From positions 95,375,501-95,439,500 of the forward strand of contig CM060831.1 in NCBI GenBank assembly GCA_030762175.1: a stretch of 64,000 nucleotides of DNA, written 5' to 3'. The position numbers and the translations under genes were made by a program. The notes under the pieces were generated by a model. That model made no database searches. It worked only from the letters and a program-made list of their open reading frames with translations, and was not told the origin of the DNA. Each line of letters opens with the position of its first letter. Within the stretch, counting starts at the first letter, position 1. This DNA is from Metallyticus violacea. Lineage: Eukaryota; Arthropoda; Insecta; Mantodea; Metallyticidae. This document shows, one piece after another, positions 34,600-46,479 of the stretch.

Positions 34600-35465
34600 G
34601 ATGTCAGAGTTTTCTTTTTTTAAATGAATGTTTAAAATTTCATGAGTCTGAGGTGAGGGGATTTCTATTGGGCAAACAAAGTTGAGGAAGAGTTAACAAG
34701 GAATGGAATGGGTGATGTATGGCTAAGAAGAAGTGATTTGGAGAGAGGTTTTTGGAAACAGATTAGAGTAAGATTTGAAGATAATAGATGGATCAATGTT
34801 ACATTCCTTAATGAGGGGGGAGAGGTCACTAGTGTTCTATCAGGAGATAAAAGGGAATATAGGCAAATTAGTAAGTGTAATAACTGGAGAGAAAGAGGAT
34901 GGCATGGTTTAGATTATAAATTTGGCACTTAAGGGGTTTTAGAAGTAATGGTAAGCATGGTGTTTATACTACAAGTGGAAATTTGGAAAATGTAGAACAT
35001 AATTTTGTTTGAAAGCTCAGGAACAAGTGAATGGAAACAATAAGCATATAAATCAGTTAAATAAGCAAATTGCAGCAAATAAAATGTTTGTTGACCAAAG
35101 ATAAATTAGAAATCTTTGGGAATATTTGTATTTGTACACAGTAAAGAACAAATGGTTATGGTTAGTGAGAACAGAGGATCTGTCAGTTTGATTGTGTTTG
35201 TCTTGTGTAATTGGCTGGTAGTGGTATTGTGATTATATGTGTAATAGATTACAAGTTTAAATGTGAATGAATGTAAGCTAGTTAAGGGCAGGAATTTTAT
35301 AAATAAAAACAGATTTATTGCTAATTTTGGATGATTATTGAATATTATAAAATGTTTTAGTTTATGTTATTATAGTGTTTCTTTGTTTAGTAGAAGGAGC
35401 TGTGCCAAAGTCCTCTGGATGTACTAACAGGCTATGAACTTAGTGCTATTTAAATAAATAAATTT
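34600..35465 (+). pseudogene. LINE C-terminal fragment and 3' UTR
   Basis: Open frame 34708-34932 reads WLRRSDLERGFWKQIRVRFE then GGEVTSVLSGDKREYRQIS, which looks like the extreme C-terminus of a non-LTR ORF2. Downstream frames contain ESSGTSEWKQ. The stretch ends in AAATAAATAAATTTTT near 35455, compatible with a LINE tail. The same C-terminus was not seen in the other LINE-A copies, so it may be a separate family. Confidence 0.5.
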
Positions 35466-36014
35466 TTAAATATTTAAAGGTGATTTTAGAATAGAGGAGT
35501 AGGCAGATATATGTTTACAGTATATGTCCAAAGCCTAGCTTGTCTATCTCTCTTGCATACTATGATATTGTACAAAAAGTTGAAATGGATGCAATGCATG
35601 CATATTTAAGAAAATTTATAAGTACAGGAATATCTATATTTGCCCTGGCAGTTACTCTCCCCCAGAGGATCTAAAGACATAACGGAAATCTTCTAGACTC
35701 ATTAGAGTGAATAGATTAACCTCTGAAGAATAACCTAATGTTTGCAAAGTAAACTTACTCTGAGGATCTAGTCATTGTATAATCATAAGAAATGAAGAGA
35801 CTAATGGTCTTGCAAAGAGGAATGCAATAATAATTTTAATAGCAATATCCCCTAAAACTGTGGGAGAACCATATGTGGTCAAGGAACATAAATAGGTTAT
35901 GTTCAAATTACTTGCTAACCTAAGAAATTTATAAAACAATATATTACAGATTCTTATTAAGCAGCCGCAATGGATCCATGGAAATCAAAGTGCAATGGCA
36001 ACTGTTTCTGCTCT

Positions 36015-36169
36015 GAAGAAGAAGAAGAAGAAGAAGAAGAAGAGGAAGGAGGAGGAGGAAGGAAGAAGAAGAAGAAGAAGAGAGGGAGGGGGAGGGGGAG
36101 GAGGAGGAGGAGGAGGAGGAGGAGGAGGAGGAGGAGGAGGAGGAGGAGGAGGAGGAGGAGGAGAGAAGG
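36015..36169. repeat. 155-bp uninterrupted homopurine tract
   Basis: (GAA)n passes into mixed A/G and then (GGA)n, with no pyrimidine on the + strand over the whole interval. Open frames across it encode only Glu/Gly/Arg homopolymers and are not genes. Such tracts can form triplex (H-) DNA; that is known chemistry and has not been shown here. Confidence 0.95.
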
Positions 36170-37084
36170 TGGTATAGTAGTGATAGGTTTATCTCAGAAC
36201 AACATACACTGCAGGCCAAAAGTTTATGGCAAAACCTTTGTACTCACTTATGTCCCTAAGTATGACTGTAGAATATTACCTACTTTTATTACCAATGATT
36301 TTAGAATGCATTATAATGTAAAAAGTTTGACATGCAAATTTGTTCAAATTATATTTGTTTTAGTTTGATGGTTGGAAATGTGCTATTTGTACTCTGGCAA
36401 TGGCAGCCTGCTAAGTTATGTGATATTGTGTTAATTAATATATACATATATTGGAGCACTAATATGTAACAGTTTAATATCCTCTATTTATAGAGATTTA
36501 ATTCAGTTTAGTTATTTGAAAAAAGTAAGAATAATAATAAATCATTAAACTTAAACCAAAATATCTGATATGATAGAACTATTAAGAAAGATGGGAGAGA
36601 TTCCCAAAAAAAGAGAAGAAATTGTATTAGTTTCAAGTAGAGTTTAAGAAAGGAAAAAGAATTTTGAACAGCATTTTCATATTAAGACTATTTCCAACAA
36701 AGACCTGAGTATTAAAATGAGCAGAGTTTATATGACATTTATAGACTTGGAGAAAGCTTTGGATACAATAGACAAGTACGCATTCTAGATTAAATTAAGA
36801 AGAAAAGGAGTTTGTAAGGCATTTATAAATGTACTGCAAAAATTTATTTGGATAATCAATTTTATGTTAAACACTCACGTGATAAAGTAAACTGAATGTA
36901 TGAGTAATTTAACAGGATGGGGCAGGGCTGTAAACTGAGCCCAATATTATTTGATCTTTTTATTCATTCATGATATTATAGGCGTGATTCAAAGAGAAAA
37001 TTTACATGCACCAATTATTAATAATAAAGAAATACCAGCTTTACTTCATTTAAGAACTTTCAAAAAATAAGACATTTTAAAAAA

Positions 37085-37285
37085 TTCTGTTGGAACTCAC
37101 ACAGTGAAGCTTGTTAAATGTAAATTATAATTAATCTGTCATCTAACACACTCTTATCCTTCACTTACTTTTAAATACTTTTAAAAGTAAGTGAAACATA
37201 GTATTTAAAAGTATTTAAAAGTAAGTGAAACATAAGAGTGTGTTAGATAACAGATTAATTATAATTTACAAACATCTTTACTGTG
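37085..37285. mobile_element. Penelope-type hairpin mini-element, centre lost
   Basis: A tail-like motif (TTGGAACT, then ACAGTGAAGC, near 37091-37110) is followed by two inverted arms of about 61 bp (about 37119-37181 and 37206-37270). The arms contain AATCTGTCATCTAACACACT and TTCACTTACTTTTAAA. The spacer is only about 25 bp and itself repeats arm sequence. The order tail, arm, arm matches 14656-14868 with the ribozyme-like centre missing. Inserted in LINE-A. Confidence 0.65.
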
Positions 37286-37439
37286 GTTCTATATTGAATG
37301 GAGGCTTAAGAAGAATGATAGAGGTGATATATAATTATTATAAATAATGGGGTTTGAAAATCAATAATAAAAAGTAAAAAAAATGTACTTTTCAAGAAAG
37401 GTGGTTGGAGGGACATGAGAAAGAAGTAGTAAAAAAGTG

Positions 37440-37793
37440 TATCCTAAACTTAGGTATTCATTTTTTTTACACTAAACTCCACTTACTTACATCCACTTGG
37501 GAAAAAATTTTCATATTAAAAAATAGAGAAAACCTAATGAATTTCTAGTTTCCTCCTATGGATGAACACAGCAACTTCCTACTTCAACCAACAGAGGCCA
37601 CCACAGAAACATCTGGGTGTCCAGCCATTGTTTCGAGTAATGGCAGTTTGGTGAGTAACTGAAGATGGGAGAGATTCTCCCAAAACGCGTTTTACTTTTA
37701 TGTAAGTAAGTGGAATTTAGTGTAAAAAAATGAATACCTAAGTTTAGGATAATTACCACTCCATTGTCAACAGCTTCGTAAGTACAATATTTA
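37440..37793 (+). mobile_element. Penelope-like terminal unit without ORF
   Basis: 354 bp bounded by a 12-bp direct repeat with one mismatch (AGTAAAAAAGTG at 37428-37439; AGTAAAAATGTG at 37794-37805). Inside: inverted end CTAAACTTAGGTATTCATTT; GAAAAAATTTTCATATT...TTTCCTCC shared with both arms of the 60-63 kb element; CTGAAGA (37659-37665); a GGGAGA/TCTCCC stem; AAAACGCGTT; GTAAGTAAGTGG; the opposite inverted end; and the tail CCATTGTCAACAGCTTCG. The upstream GAGTAA pairs with TTACTT after the GTT, giving a hammerhead helix I, but G12 of the core is A here. Confidence 0.78.
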
Positions 37794-40700
37794 AGTAAAA
37801 ATGTGGACTATCTGGATGTGAATAAGTTCAAATGGAAGTTGGACTGATCAAAGAAAGATTTCTTAAGCTAGAGGAAAAACAGCTTTTGGAGTAATTAGTG
37901 CTTGTTTAAGAAAAATACTTGAAATTAGCATTAAATGGCTTGAAATAATATATAGCACAATAGCAGAGGCAAAAATATTATATGAGGTTAAAGTATGTGG
38001 ATATGATGGTAGTTCAAAAGGTGTAGACAAAATTAAAAGAGCTGTTTGTAAACAACTATTGGGTTTGCCAAGAGTGTCTTGCAATAATGTAGCCTTGGTA
38101 GAAATGGATGAGTTTACTATTAAGGGAAAGATAGTAGAAACAGTTATATATAGAATAAATATGTTAGAAGTAAGTGAAATTGTTAGTGTGTCTTTAATGA
38201 AAAGGAAAAGCTTAAATGGAAAGGGTTATGAGTTTCTAAGATATAAGAGATCTCAGAAAATATAGGTACGAGTGATTTTTGGATAATCTTATAAAAATCT
38301 TACAAAAATAAAGGTTTTTGGTAATAAGTAAAATCTAGAATTGAAGATATCTTGAGACAAGAAATTTTTGAGAGCTTGAGAGATAAAAGTTCATTGGAAA
38401 TTTATTGAGAGGTAAAAACAGTTTGGAGTACAGAGAGATAAATTTAGCTTTGTGGTAAATTGGGCAGGGAAGGTTTTGCTTGGGCTAGAACAGGAGTTAG
38501 AAATTTAAGAGTTTAAGGAGTGTCAGTATAACTTATCATTGTCCAATGTGTGGTGAATTAGATAATGGCTTCCATTGTATATAAACTGTGAGCAAACCAA
38601 AAAATGGAGAAAACGGATATGACAGGAAAAGGGGAATATTTAAAAGGGAAAACATTAATTAGGAAGATTCTGGGAATAAAAGGAGATAAAAATCAATGGG
38701 AACTAAAGAGAAAGGCTAAAGAGAAATAGGAGAAAGATTAGAGGTTATAATAAAAATGAGAATTTAAGTACAGAAGAATAGAAAACTTAATGATAATATT
38801 AATATTAAGTAGGAAGTTAAAATATATATGTAACATATGTAATATTGTCATCAATATATCAACAACCAGGGATTATGATAAATTGAGACCAATAAACTAT
38901 TTTAAGTGGATAACTCTAAGATAAAAAAATAAATTATAAATTAAATTTTTGTGTCCCTAAATTTAAAGATCATTGCTCTGTTATTGCCATGCTCACTTTC
39001 TCTGCTAATAACCTTTGATTCTGGAGTTCTATTTTATTAGTTTTCTTGCAAGGAATGCAATTGTGTCATATTAGAAGACTTTTTTGTAGTTTCTTAACAA
39101 ATATCTTCAAACAAATATTTTTGCTTGCATTAAAAAAATAGTTAAAATCAATTAAAGGAAGTAGGAAAAAAGTATTAAACAAAAAATTTACATTTACATT
39201 GATCACATTAAAAAATTAGTTAAGAATCAATGGAAAGAGATAAGAAAAAAACTGTTTGCAACAAAATATGCACCTCTCAGCTAGTATGTATCTGTGCATT
39301 TTCTTTAAATGGATATTGATTGAAAGATACATATTTATCATAAGGCACCAAAAAATAAAAAGCTTTGTAATTTCTTTCTTTTTGAACCAAATCATTTAAG
39401 AAAAACCATAGAAAATAGAACATACATAACCAAATAAAAGTACAAAGTTTTATTGCTATGTGATGCAACTTGCAGTCATTAAAATGTTTTTCATTTTATA
39501 AGAGCATTTCAGCCTATGTATTACATTTAAGAGTTTAAAAGAAAATGATAAGATAACAAATGTGGAAAATTTGCTATTAATTAATCAGCTGAAGAAGAGC
39601 ATGATACAGATAGTAGCAAATCCAATGAGGAACACTAGTTTAATCTCAATCATCTCAATTGAAGGATGCTTCAAAGCCCATGCAAACTCCAGAGAAAAAA
39701 AAATTACCAGAATCACAAAATATTTTTGATGAGAGCCCTATCAGGAAGAGCTGCTACTTATTCATGTACAAGAATGCATCTTCCTAAGTGGAAGAAAGAG
39801 CACCAGCACATAAAAAGAAAGGTTTATCTTTATAATAACTTAAATTTTACTGGAAGGAAGAAGCTCTCGTTTCAAAATTATGTTTTGATTGCAAACTTGT
39901 GACTTTCTGATATTGCTAAAATCTGCTAGACCTCATTATAATTTTTTCATATATTTTTTTCTGAATAGCCTGCAAAGGAAAGTGATAGGTAAGCAATGCA
40001 AAAGAATTTTGATCTGAGTTATGACAATATTTTGAGTTCTGAGTATTCATAGGGAGCTTGGCTTCTCTCAGGATATGACAAATATTCAAACAAATATGTA
40101 AATGTATTCATCTCCAGAAGATTAAAATCCTCTTATTTTACTTAAACAGTATTCGATGTAAAAGATTTAAAAGCATTTTACATCACTTACACTTCACCAA
40201 AGATTCTTGTTCAAGTTCAGACAACTCATTCTGAGCTTAATAGAAATTTCAGACCTAAGGGAGGTATTGATAAACATTTACCAATCAATCATAGAATGAT
40301 GTCTTCTAATGGCAAACATTATGCCCAGAAATACATAAAAGACAAATTGATCAGATCCTGTAAAATATTGATCCCAGGCTTGTTGGCCTTGGTCTATTTG
40401 ATGAAACCATTTGACCTGATGTTTTGCCTACTGCTGCATCAGGAATGAGAGGAATGTCCCTGGCCAATCCAGTGAGAGCATCTGTGACTCTTCAATATCC
40501 ATCTTACATACTAAAGCTCCCTTACAAGTTGGTGGGGGATCATTACTTGCCTTCTATTGAATTTCTCAGAGGGATAACATGATTGTGAATTGACTTTGTT
40601 CTAGTTATTGGCTTCCACTTAAGTTTTTTTTTCTAAGCTAAACATTCAAGTCTTATGTATTCTGGTAGACTTCTTCTTTGTGTTATAATTATTTATATAT

Positions 40701-41235
40701 GTAAATATTTCAATGGCTTCATGTTATAACCTGGTATGGAAATGTGTTGTATTATTCAATAGTTGCACATCCTAAAAGTGGATGTCATGGCCCTGCTGTA
40801 GTGCATGTTCTGCCACTGCCAATTTTTCTGTAAGTCCTAGTTGACAAAAACTTTTATGCTCTTTGATTCTGCACTGAAGTTGTGTTTGGTGATTTCCATT
40901 TAAACTTGGTCACAAGTATAAGGTATGAAGCAAATGCCTAGAAGGGGTCTCATTTATCCTTTGCTGACTTTAGATATTGCTTGATTTTCTTGATAGGTTA
41001 GAATATTAGTTTTATGTGAAAATTTTCAAAGAGACAGTCCGACATAAAGGAGAAATGCTTAGCTTTAGTCTGTTTCTCCTTCATCCTTTTTTAGTCTTCT
41101 TGGGTGAATGCTCTTATCTCTTTACAGTTGTAGTTATTGGAACATAATGTAATATGTAGGTTGTTTTAATTTGTTTTCTAATTTGGTGAACTCAAAATGC
41201 ACTTTGTTTTCTTGCTTAGGGCCTTTATAATGCTG

Positions 41236-41537
41236 TCGGTCCTGGTGGTCTAGTGGTTACCATACTAGCCTCCTACACCCAAGATTGCGGGTTCGAACCT
41301 GGCCAGGACCAATGGATTTTTCCAGGGTGTAAAAATCCTAAGTATGGCTTCCTTCGGAAGGGAAGTAAAGCCGTGGGTCCCGTGTCGTACATTTATGGCA
41401 CGATAAAGAACCTCAAGCCTGAAAGAGAGGCCTCTGAGCAAAATTAGTTGGCCATTTCACACCCTGAGTTGAATGGGACGCTGATGACCTGAGATGTTAA
41501 AGAGCGTCCATAAATAAATCAATAAAAAAAAAAAAAT
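41236..41537 (+). repeat. SINE-B full-length, perfect 13-bp TSD
   Basis: Best-preserved SINE-B: head GGTCCTGGTGGTCTAGTGG, B-box GGGTTCGAACC, body GGGAAGTAAAGCCGTGGGTC, end GAGCGTCCATAAATAAATC with a poly-A run. CTTTATAATGCTG is repeated exactly at 41223-41235 and 41538-41550. CpG sites in the head survive, so it is a young insertion. Confidence 0.93.
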
Positions 41538-42599
41538 CTTTATAATGCTGATTATTTGTTGGAAAAGATAATTGGAATTCTTCTGCACATAAAGATCCAT
41601 TTGTATCAGTTTACCATATAAATGTTGATCCAATGTCAAACTCTATTTCCTGGTAACCAGTATATCAAAAAAAGTGATTGTTCATGTTGTTTTTTTTTTT
41701 CCATTATGAACTGAATTTTCTTATTGGTGTTCAAATGACTGAGGAATATTTTCAGCTTATTGCTCCCATGTGGCCTTATCCAAATTTATCATTCACATAT
41801 TTCCCCACATCTTTGGCTCAATTGGAGATTGCAAGGCAACCTCTTTGAATTTTTCCATATAGTAATTAGTTATGGTCATGATTAATGAACTACCCATGAC
41901 TATGCTATTTGTACATTCATAGTAATTGTAGTTCCAACGGCAGTAACTTGTTTTAAGAAAATGATGGAACAACTGTGTAATACCTTGCAGAAGCATTAAG
42001 CCAACATGGCTCAGAGTGTCTGAGACAGGCACTTGGGAACAGTAAAATTATATCGAAACTCAATAATTGTCATGCAGAGTTAGGTTCATATCTTTTATTT
42101 TTGTACGAAGTGCATCCTTGAAGTGAATCCTTGATGTGCATCCAAGAATTGTTGCAGTAGCACAGATAGTTGCTTGTAATGATTATATGCAGAACTGATG
42201 GTACATATGGTCTTTTTGAATCTTTGGCAAGCCATAAAGTTATAGAGCTTTCATTATCTCCTTTTTCATCTCCAGTATGAGTGTAGATTTCTTTATTAGT
42301 TGCTTACAGATTTTGTTTGTTTGGTCAACAAACAACATTTGCACCACACTCTCCCACCACCTCTCAGTTCTAACAGTTCTGTCCCTCTGCCTCTCCAGAC
42401 ATTTTCAGTCTAACTGATAATACTGACCAAAGAACCAGTGAAAGCTTTGGCTTTAAATTTAATTAAACCAATAACCAAAATAGCTTGGTAATGATCATTT
42501 TTAATAATAACAATGCCATCTGTGAAAACCTAAAGAATGAATATCACTTTTACATTAATGCAAAATTAAAAGTGTTTGGACATTCAAATGTTACAATAG

Positions 42600-42890
42600 T
42601 AACAGTTTTAATTAAAATCATTGTATGATTGAGTCGAACTACACACTCTTATTGCTCCACTTACTTGTTTATAACATGTAGAACTAGTTTCACATCTTTG
42701 CATTTTTCTTTGCATCATCAGCTAATAGTAGATGGTTAGCTGAATATGTGAACAAAAGGGTTTGTGGGTCTAGTTCTACATATTATAAACCAGTAAGTAG
42801 AGCAGTAAGAATGTGTAGTTTGACTCAATCATGCAATGATTTTAATTATATAATTAGCTTTACTGTACAAGTTCCAATTAACATTTTTAC
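42600..42890 (-). mobile_element. Penelope-type mini-element with two opposed ribozyme-like motifs
   Basis: Inverted arms of about 77 bp (about 42613-42690 and 42770-42850) share CATTGTATGATTGAGTCGAA and TGTAGAACTAG. On -, CTGATGA lies near 42713-42719 and GAAAC at about 42692, then TAGTTCTACATG. On + a diverged partner (CTGAATA near 42739) faces away. The tail, TTTACTGTACAAGTTCCAAT on +, is at about 42864-42883, the complement of the tail at 14656-14868. The plan equals the complete 60-63 kb element with the ORF deleted to about 20 bp. TSD not read with confidence. Confidence 0.65.
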
Positions 42891-43959
42891 TATAGCATAT
42901 TTTTCCAAAATGTGCATTTGCTCTGTCAAATGCCCTCCTTATATTGATCAGATTCTTCAGATGGCCCTCCTCCTCTTCTATATATGATATAAGAAAAAAT
43001 AATAAACATGTTTAAAATACACTATTTTCTTAGAAAAGATAAACTTTTTGAAGGAAATTTCTGCTTTGAAAATTTAAGTACTAATGGGTTAACATCCAAC
43101 ATAAAGCATGGAAAGGGAACAGAGATGTATGGAATTACTTTGGAATAACAAAATAACCGGGAACTATCTATAATTATTCTTCTGTCACTGGATCTTAATC
43201 CAGTCAAACTGCTCTGGGATGAAAGTGTCCTATTTCAGTAGATGGCCTATCAGAAGACCCACAGAGTAAAAAATAAAAAGTGCAACTGTTGCTATGGGTT
43301 TTCTTTGATGAAAACTGCATGATTTTTTTCAATACAATGTCCTGAAAATAAAATAAATACTATGCAAGTATTTCCTGCCTTTTTTAGAAATTTTATGGAG
43401 TTTTAAGGTATACTCATACTTTGCTTTATTCTCTGAATTTACTCATTTTTTCACATTTAAATATTTGTGCTTTTGGCCTGCAGTGTATTTCTGAACACGT
43501 TCTTCTTTAGATTTACCTGGCATTTCTAATAAAGAAAGCAGAAAAGAAGTTCCAAAAATGGAAAAGAATATGCTGCCCAGGAGTCAAAACATGAAGCATA
43601 AAATGAAGATTAATTATTAAAAAGTTAATAAAAATGGGATTACAAGAAACAATGTATAAATACATACAAACTATATATTAATGTATATTAATGCATTCAA
43701 AAAGGCTTATAGAAGAATAATCAAGTAAGGGGAAAAAAAAAGAGAAATTTATACATAAACATCTGAACAAAACAAAAGCAGTAAGGCAGATTATAAACAA
43801 GAAGAAAACATTTGAAAGAGAGTATAAGTGGAATGGATAGTATAAAGGCCTAAATAATAAATCCATAATCCATTAATGAATCTTATAAAACATTCTTCTC
43901 AAAAAATAACAGAAAAATCAGCTAAACCAGATTCCAAATCGCTAGTACCCAGCAATTTG

Positions 43960-45080
43960 GAGATATGATGTTCTGCAATATATTTACATTCTTTTTCTTC
44001 CATAAATTTGGAAAATGTGGAATTATTCAGTAAAATTGTATTTATTTTTCCAATTACAGAAAAAGAATCCCAAAAAAAGAAAGAAAGAAAAATTGATGAA
44101 ATTCCAGATTATATCATCAAAAGAAGTAGCAAACATATCATAACTTTAAAATTAATTTCTTGTTGGAACTAATACAGTGCAGGTAATTAATTTCTTTATT
44201 AAATAAACTTGCAGCTGATGATGTAGGCAAAAGCCTGTGAAACATGTGTTGTATAATTCAATGGAAAGTGGAGCATAAGAGTATTAAATTGACTCAAGTG
44301 TTAATGAAGAAAAATATCATAACTTCCTCAATTAATTTTGATAACATATTGTTAATGTAAGTATCTTTTCAAACCCATTCAAATTTCAGTGCAACTGATT
44401 GAAAATATATTCAGGAAATAGTAGGATTTGTGAAGTTTGTGTTAAAAATCCAACCAAATATTATTATTTTAAATAACTTCACTGTTAAAAATATTCTAAA
44501 TAATTAATGGAATAATATAGGTATATTTTCAGATTTAAAAAATGTTAATGATATAGATTATATTAATATTATTTTTAAAACTATTTAATATGAGATATTT
44601 AACTGGTTCAAATTGTACTTATGAAATAGGAGATACGATATTAAGTTAATTCAATTTGAATTTATTCAATGCTCAATTTAAAAATGCAAAGTAAATGCAT
44701 TATACAGAATTATACAATCTATCTACCACTCCTATACTATTATGTATTTATTCATTATACATCTGCTAATACTTTATTTCAGTTTACTTATTGATTATTT
44801 TATGTTAAGTTTAACTTTCTTAAGAACAAAAATTTAATCAACTTATATCTATTTTAAAATACATAAAATTCAGAGAATTATGCAAGAATCAGTTCTTGGA
44901 TCATTATTATTCCTATAGTACATAAATGCCAAACAAATAATGTAGTTATAGCTCTGTTTGTTAAAATACCTTAAAGATAACGTAGATATAAAAATCTCAG
45001 ATTTACTATGCACACTTCCATAGTACTCTAAGGTGGAATGAAGGTAACATAAAATAAATATTTAAACCACATAGAAAAGC
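43960..45080 (+). pseudogene. CR1/L2-like RT fossil, interrupted
   Basis: KIDEIPDYIIKR near 44085-44125 is the counterpart of GIDEIPDYVIKQ in the 31.5-34.4 kb element. After the mini-element at 44160-44312, sequence resumes with very eroded RT. QESVLGSLLFL then YINA near 44885-44930 is the counterpart of the PQGSVLGPLLFLxYIND motif. Strongly decayed, but domain order and spacing fit. Confidence 0.6.
44160..44312 (+). mobile_element. Penelope-type mini-element with hammerhead-like core
   Basis: Tail-like TTGGAACTAATACAGTGCAG (44163-44182), then CTGATGA (44215-44221), stem AGGC-AAAA-GCCT (44225-44236), GAAACATGTG (44239-44248) and AAAGTGGAGCATAAGAGT. CTGATGA and GAAAC are exact hammerhead core strands. 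TTGCAG before and TTGTAT after can pair as helix I with wobbles. The residue at the expected cleavage position is G, which would block cleavage in a standard hammerhead. Inserted in a CR1/L2-like RT fossil. Confidence 0.6.
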
Positions 45081-45840
45081 AATTAGAATAATAAATATGT
45101 CAATATGTATGATGTTATGCATAGTCATTTTTACTTCTATCTTGCATATACTTCTAGAAGTGATCAGTTAGTAAAAAGATGCCAAGCATTACCTGCAGAT
45201 ATATGAAGAAATTCACAATTCCAACACACATCAGAAAAGAAGCCTTCTTTTAGAATACATAATAGAACAAAAAATTTAAAAAATAGTGAAATTAAAAGGG
45301 GTATAAAATTATAAACTTCAATCAGATCAAAAATATATTTCTGACACAAAATTAGTTTAAATTTATATATTTGAGTTTATAATGTTCAAACAAAATTAAA
45401 ATCCTTTCTAATTTTACATACATTTGTTAATTAATGTGCCAATTTATGTTTAAGCAGACTATTCAATTACAATTCATTGTTTGCTATATTTTTTTTTTCA
45501 AATATATTAATGTAAATATATAAAACAGAATTACTTTCAAGCTGTAATGTAAAATATTTTAAATTTTTCCTTTATTGTAACTTAAGTATAACATACATTA
45601 TAAATTCATCTATACCTTTTCTTATATTATGTATTATCATAACACAGGATGCAAACTAAACCGAACTATCAAAAGTACTATTCAGAATAGCATATGTAAT
45701 ACATATAGTTTGTTTTAATTTGACAAATTAAAATATTATTACAGCAGCCTAAGTCCAAGAAAGTATATAAACTTAAAATAAAATTACATATATAACTTTA
45801 TATAGGAGTAGAAGTAGTATTAGATAATATGAATACTCAC

Positions 45841-46028
45841 CATTACATAGCTTCGCCCACAAAGAACAGAATCACTTGCAGGAATATTAAGGGAATCAAA
45901 TGTAACAACAATAGTTTTTCCTGTTTGCACAGATACATTCCATTCACATTGTGAGGCATAAACCAATGCTTCTGTTCTATTTTCCATATCAAGAACACCA
46001 TTTGGCCCTAGCAGTCGACCACCACATA
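45841..46028 (-). CDS. cubilin-like CUB gene, exon 3 of those visible
   Basis: A 188-bp exon, phase 1 start and phase 0 end, with a TTTAATACAG acceptor (AG at 46030-46029) and a GTGAGT donor from 45840. It encodes the first half of a CUB domain: VCGGRLLGPNG (Cys1), YASQCEWNVSV (Cys2), VVTFDSLNIP and SVLCGRSYVM (Cys3). The preceding exon ends ATVKT + G, giving the junction KT|VCGG expected between consecutive CUB domains. The usual SPxYP loop is replaced by EALVYAS, and acidic residues of the canonical calcium site are not obvious, so this domain may not bind calcium. Confidence 0.9.
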
Positions 46029-46199
46029 CTGTATTAAAGAAGCAAATAAAAATAAAGGTGAAAACATCAAACATAGTGTTTATGCTTACTCAAGCTACAC
46101 AGTATTGAGGCATCATTCAATGATTATTTTAATCATTAAGGAATTTCTGTAGAAAATCTTGCCAATAGAATTCAATAGGTCAAACCAAAAACTTGTACA

Positions 46200-46227
46200 A
46201 AACAACAACAACAACAACAACAACAAC

Positions 46228-46264
<37 letters not shown>

Positions 46265-46310
46265 GTTGCTGCTGCTGTTGTAATAGTAGTAGTAGTAGTA
46301 GTAGTAGTAG
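46200..46310. repeat. compound (CAA)n(TAA)n...(TAG)n microsatellite
   Basis: CAA repeats pass into TAA repeats, then a short GCT-rich interruption, then TAG repeats. All units are 3 bp and phase-continuous, consistent with point mutations spreading inside one array. Confidence 0.93.
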
Positions 46311-46479
46311 ATCCATGAAAAAAATTAAAAAAAATTAGTAAATGTTTTTCCTCCTATAATCTTTAAAAAAATTGCACAATAGTAAACAGATAACTGTAGA
46401 ATTCATCAATAATTACAATTGATGGAACATGTGGATACATACACACATGAGTGCACATACACACACAAACACACACATT

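Larger units (their letters stand above)
36590..38930 (+). pseudogene. LINE-A RT to C-terminus, two nested insertions
   Basis: RT palm remnants (MTFIDLEKALDTIDK at about 36730) and further RT at 36880-37060 are interrupted by the hairpin element 37085-37285. WGLKINNKK at 37340-37380 is interrupted by the Penelope-type unit 37440-37793. Then come VCGYDGSSKGVDKIKRAVCK, LLGLPRVSCNNVALVEMDEF and KGKIVETVIYRI (37985-38170). A C-terminal knuckle (CPMCGEL...HC) is at about 38540. Frame-shifted throughout. The same family supplies 1.4-2.0, 8.6-9.2, 25.2-25.9, 31.1-31.4, 58.3-59.6 and 63.0-64.0 kb. Confidence 0.8.
24928..45840 (-). other. CUB-gene giant intron, about 20.9 kb
   Basis: Phase 0, with a GTGAGT donor at 45840 and an acceptor ending at 24928. 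It contains most transposon remnants of the window, the 45-bp minisatellite, homopurine DNA and several Penelope-type mini-elements. Segments 24930-25160, 25935-26350, 26470-26830, 28110-28690, 30070-31075, 35470-36010, 36180-36585, 38935-41220, 41555-42595, 42895-43950 and 45090-45840 hold nothing recognised. Confidence 0.85.

Noticed and set aside
36015..36177. Long open frames over Glu/Gly/Arg repeats
   Set aside because: They arise only from the homopurine microsatellite and have no start context, splice sites or non-repetitive sequence.
41236..41310. Possible tRNA gene (and similar at 2710-2784, 10134, 20683)
   Set aside because: The A- and B-boxes are the heads of SINEs with long conserved bodies, poly-A and TSDs; a cloverleaf with a convincing anticodon arm is not present.
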